NCBI RefSeq assembly: GCF_002073895.1
Contig: NZ_CP012839.1
Location: forward strand, 335,852-399,851
Length of the DNA: 64,000 bases
Direction: 5' to 3'
Source of the DNA: Candidatus Riesia pediculischaeffi
Lineage (GTDB): Bacteria; Pseudomonadota; Gammaproteobacteria; Enterobacterales; Enterobacteriaceae
Shown: in pieces, positions 62,388 to 64,000 of the stretch
How positions within the stretch are numbered: position 1 is the first letter of the stretch
How the letters are laid out: every line of letters starts with the position of its first letter
The notes under the pieces: model-generated
Seen by the model: the letters and a program-made list of their open reading frames with translations, nothing else
Told to the model about the DNA's origin: nothing
The model's database searches: none
Made by a program: the position numbers and the translations under genes

Positions 62388-62827
62388 ATAAAAATAAGTA
62401 TAACTACAGTTATGCTAGACATAGATCTAGAATGATGGCTATTCAAGCTCTTTACTCCTGGCAGATTACAGGCACAAAGAACACTTCCATAGCATCTGAT
62501 TTTTTAAATCTTATTAAGTTTAAAAAGATGAATGTAGATGCTGAATATTTTAAAAAAATTTTTATCGGAACTTCTAACAAAGTATATGAGATAGATCATG
62601 AATTACTCAAATATACCTTAAGAAACATGAGATTTATAGATCAAGTTGAAAGAGCAATTCTTAGACTAGGTGTATTTGAACTTCTACATGTTGAAATCTC
62701 ATACAAAATTGTTATCGATGAAGCGGTTGAACTATCCAAAAAGTTCTGTTCTGAGAAAAGTTACAAGTTTATCAATGGAGTTCTAGACAAAATGATTTTT
62801 AACAGGAAGAAATTTGAAGATCTTTAA
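62384..62827 (+). CDS. nusB: Transcription antitermination protein NusB
   Basis: NusB with S10 binds BoxA in rRNA antitermination. The 147-residue all-helical product (E. coli 139) reads RHRSRMMAIQALYSWQITG, VERAILRLGVFELLHVEISYKIVIDEAVELSKKF and FINGVLDKM. The start is a TTG at 62384 overlapping the ribH stop; the next internal ATG would delete the conserved arginine-rich first helix. It overlaps pgpA by 14 nt. E. coli has thiL between nusB and pgpA; it is missing. Confidence 0.93.
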   Translation: MNKNKYNYSYARHRSRMMAIQALYSWQITGTKNTSIASDFLNLIKFKKMNVDAEYFKKIFIGTSNKVYEIDHELLKYTLRNMRFIDQVERAILRLGVFELLHVEISYKIVIDEAVELSKKFCSEKSYKFINGVLDKMIFNRKKFEDL

Positions 62828-63377
62828 TGCTTTAAAAAAAAGAAATTATGAGATGTATCTGAAAATCTTCCCCAAAATATATTTCTCTAAAAATACATCA
62901 TCTCTTTTAGACAAGAAGGTTTTTCGAAAAAAAAACAGAATCGAAACTTTGTTCTATAAAACTTGTTATCATCTTTTAGTTCTGTTTGGGATAGGTTATT
63001 TTCCAAAGATTCCTGGAACGTTTTCTTCTTTATTCGCTATTTTATCTTGGAGAGTTATGAGTTTTTTTTGTTCTGATAAAACCATCTCTCTTATAAGTTT
63101 AGTTTATATTTTGTTAGGTTTTTTTATTTGTTACATTATGAGGTGTGAAGATTATAATTGCATCGTTTTGGATGAGTTTTCCGGAATGTTTCTCATAACA
63201 TCTTCTTTCGAAGAACCGAACATAAAAAAAATTGTGGAAAGTTTTTTTGCATTTCGTGTATTGGATATCATAAAGCCATTCCCAATCAATCTTTTAGAAA
63301 AAAAAATAAAAGATGGAGTTGGGATCATGATGGACGATCTATTAATCGCGCTTTCAATTATACTGTATTTCCGATAG
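62814..63377 (+). CDS. pgpA: Phosphatidylglycerophosphatase A
   Basis: This inner-membrane phosphatase makes phosphatidylglycerol. The product has FGIGYFPKIPGTFSSLFAI (matching GSGLSPIVPGTMGSLAAI), VLDEFSGMFL (WDEFIGMW), FFAFRVLDIIKPFPI and DGVGIMMDDLLIALS. Three or four membrane helices are visible. A TTG at 62814 preceded by AGGAAG gives 187 residues (E. coli 172). An ATG at 62853 would give 174; I cannot decide firmly. It converges with dxs 21 nt away. Confidence 0.9.
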   Translation: MKIFNALKKRNYEMYLKIFPKIYFSKNTSSLLDKKVFRKKNRIETLFYKTCYHLLVLFGIGYFPKIPGTFSSLFAILSWRVMSFFCSDKTISLISLVYILLGFFICYIMRCEDYNCIVLDEFSGMFLITSSFEEPNIKKIVESFFAFRVLDIIKPFPINLLEKKIKDGVGIMMDDLLIALSIILYFR

Positions 63378-63398
63378 ATTCTTATTGCCATTTTTTAA

Positions 63399-64000
63399 TT
63401 ATTTCATCTGAAAAAGATCTATTCCATCGCAATAGTTTTGGATAGCTTTCTCGATTCCATCTGAATTTAGTCCGATTTCCTCATACATTTCCGTCCTGTT
63501 ACCTTGCTGTATAAATTGATCTGGAAGACCAATATTTAGTATTGGAACAAAAAGTTTGTTCTTTAAAATATATTCGTTAACACCACTTCCTGCTCCTCCC
63601 AAAATGCAATTTTCTTCCAATGTCACCAATACCTGATGATTTCGTACAATCTTTAAAATAGTACTCTCATCTAATGGTTTGATGAATCTCATATCAACCA
63701 AGGTGGTATCTAAACGATTCGATACAACTTTAGCCTCCTCAATTAACGTTCCAAAATTTAAAATGGCAATTCTTTTACCCAACCTCTTAACCACAGCTTG
63801 TCCTATTTTTATTTTAGAAAATTGTTGTAATTTTATCCCAATCTTTTGATAACTTTTTGGATATCTTACAACGACTGGACCATCTCTATAGTGATGTCCG
63901 GTATGGAGCATATTGACGAGTTCTATCTCATCGCTAGGTGACATAATGATCATTCTCGGTATACATCTTAAGAAAGTCAGATCGAAAGATCCTTGATGAG
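63399..64000 (-). CDS. dxs: 1-deoxy-D-xylulose-5-phosphate synthase, C-terminal part
   Basis: This thiamine-diphosphate enzyme starts the MEP isoprenoid pathway and supplies precursor for pyridoxal phosphate. About 200 C-terminal residues are here; the N-terminal ThDP domain lies beyond the right edge. The frame continues to the window end, with HQGSFDLTFLRCIP, IIMSPSDEIE, DGPVVVRYP, LNFGTL, LVDMRFIKPLDE, LVTLEENCILGGAGSGVNE and LNIGLPDQFIQQG, all matching E. coli Dxs. It should be read as a partial gene on the minus strand. Confidence 0.96.
   Translation of the reverse strand, partial: HQGSFDLTFLRCIPRMIIMSPSDEIELVNMLHTGHHYRDGPVVVRYPKSYQKIGIKLQQFSKIKIGQAVVKRLGKRIAILNFGTLIEEAKVVSNRLDTTLVDMRFIKPLDESTILKIVRNHQVLVTLEENCILGGAGSGVNEYILKNKLFVPILNIGLPDQFIQQGNRTEMYEEIGLNSDGIEKAIQNYCDGIDLFQMK

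Overview
The window is an AT-rich piece of a strongly reduced gammaproteobacterial (Enterobacterales-like) genome, most probably an obligate insect endosymbiont. Nearly every readable gene is the orthologue of an Escherichia coli housekeeping gene. There are no transposons, prophage, CRISPR or transcription-factor genes. Genes lie in short E. coli-like blocks separated by long, very AT-rich non-coding spacers of 0.3-1.6 kb. Panthothenate genes are missing exactly where E. coli has panBCD (between folK and yadH). Riboflavin (ribD, ribH, nearby dxs), folate (folK) and NAD salvage (pncB) genes are kept. This resembles the louse symbiont 'Candidatus Riesia', which carries its pan genes on a plasmid; that name is an inference, not something proven here.

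Layout. 1-8.8 kb (minus): sdhCDAB-sucABCD, the TCA branch from 2-oxoglutarate to fumarate, followed by a 1.6 kb empty spacer where gltA would be expected. 10.4-13.1 kb: fldA, glnS and a tRNA Met-Leu-Gln cluster. 13.2-17.8 kb: fbaA-pgk-tktA. 17.9-20.2 kb: tRNA-Asp, dnaQ, rnhA, gloB. 20.5-23.4 kb: eno-pyrG. 24.3-29.9 kb: mtn, erpA, dksA, folK, yadH-yadG, hpt. 30.4-36.0 kb: a MATE exporter, pncB, asnS and a porin. 36.4-46.1 kb: ycaR, rpsA, aroA, serC, serS, lolA, trxB, infA. 46.5-54.8 kb: ybjG, ndh, lolCDE, purB, mnmA. 55.3-58.9 kb: maeB, dapE. 59.9-64 kb: yajC, ribD-ribH-nusB-pgpA and the end of dxs.

How the genes work together. Carbon passes through lower glycolysis and the non-oxidative pentose pathway (fbaA, pgk, eno, tktA). 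It also passes through a partial TCA branch feeding a simple respiratory chain (sdh, ndh), with maeB making pyruvate and NADPH. Envelope upkeep is kept: LolA and LolCDE for lipoproteins, a porin, YbjG for undecaprenyl phosphate recycling, PgpA for phosphatidylglycerol and DapE for diaminopimelate. Translation genes (glnS, asnS, serS, infA, rpsA, mnmA, tRNAs) dominate the rest.

The most surprising feature is that five otherwise well-conserved genes, sucA, glnS, pgk, gloB and rpsA, are each interrupted by one small indel while the coding sequence on both sides is intact. The glnS lesion is a clean 5-bp tandem duplication. No shared recoding motif is visible, so sequence or assembly error, or very recent gene decay, must be separated from real recoding. 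A second notable point is that AroA carries Ile and Leu at the positions equivalent to E. coli Thr97 and Pro101, which define TIPS-type EPSP synthases. I see no novel defence or mobile system in this window.
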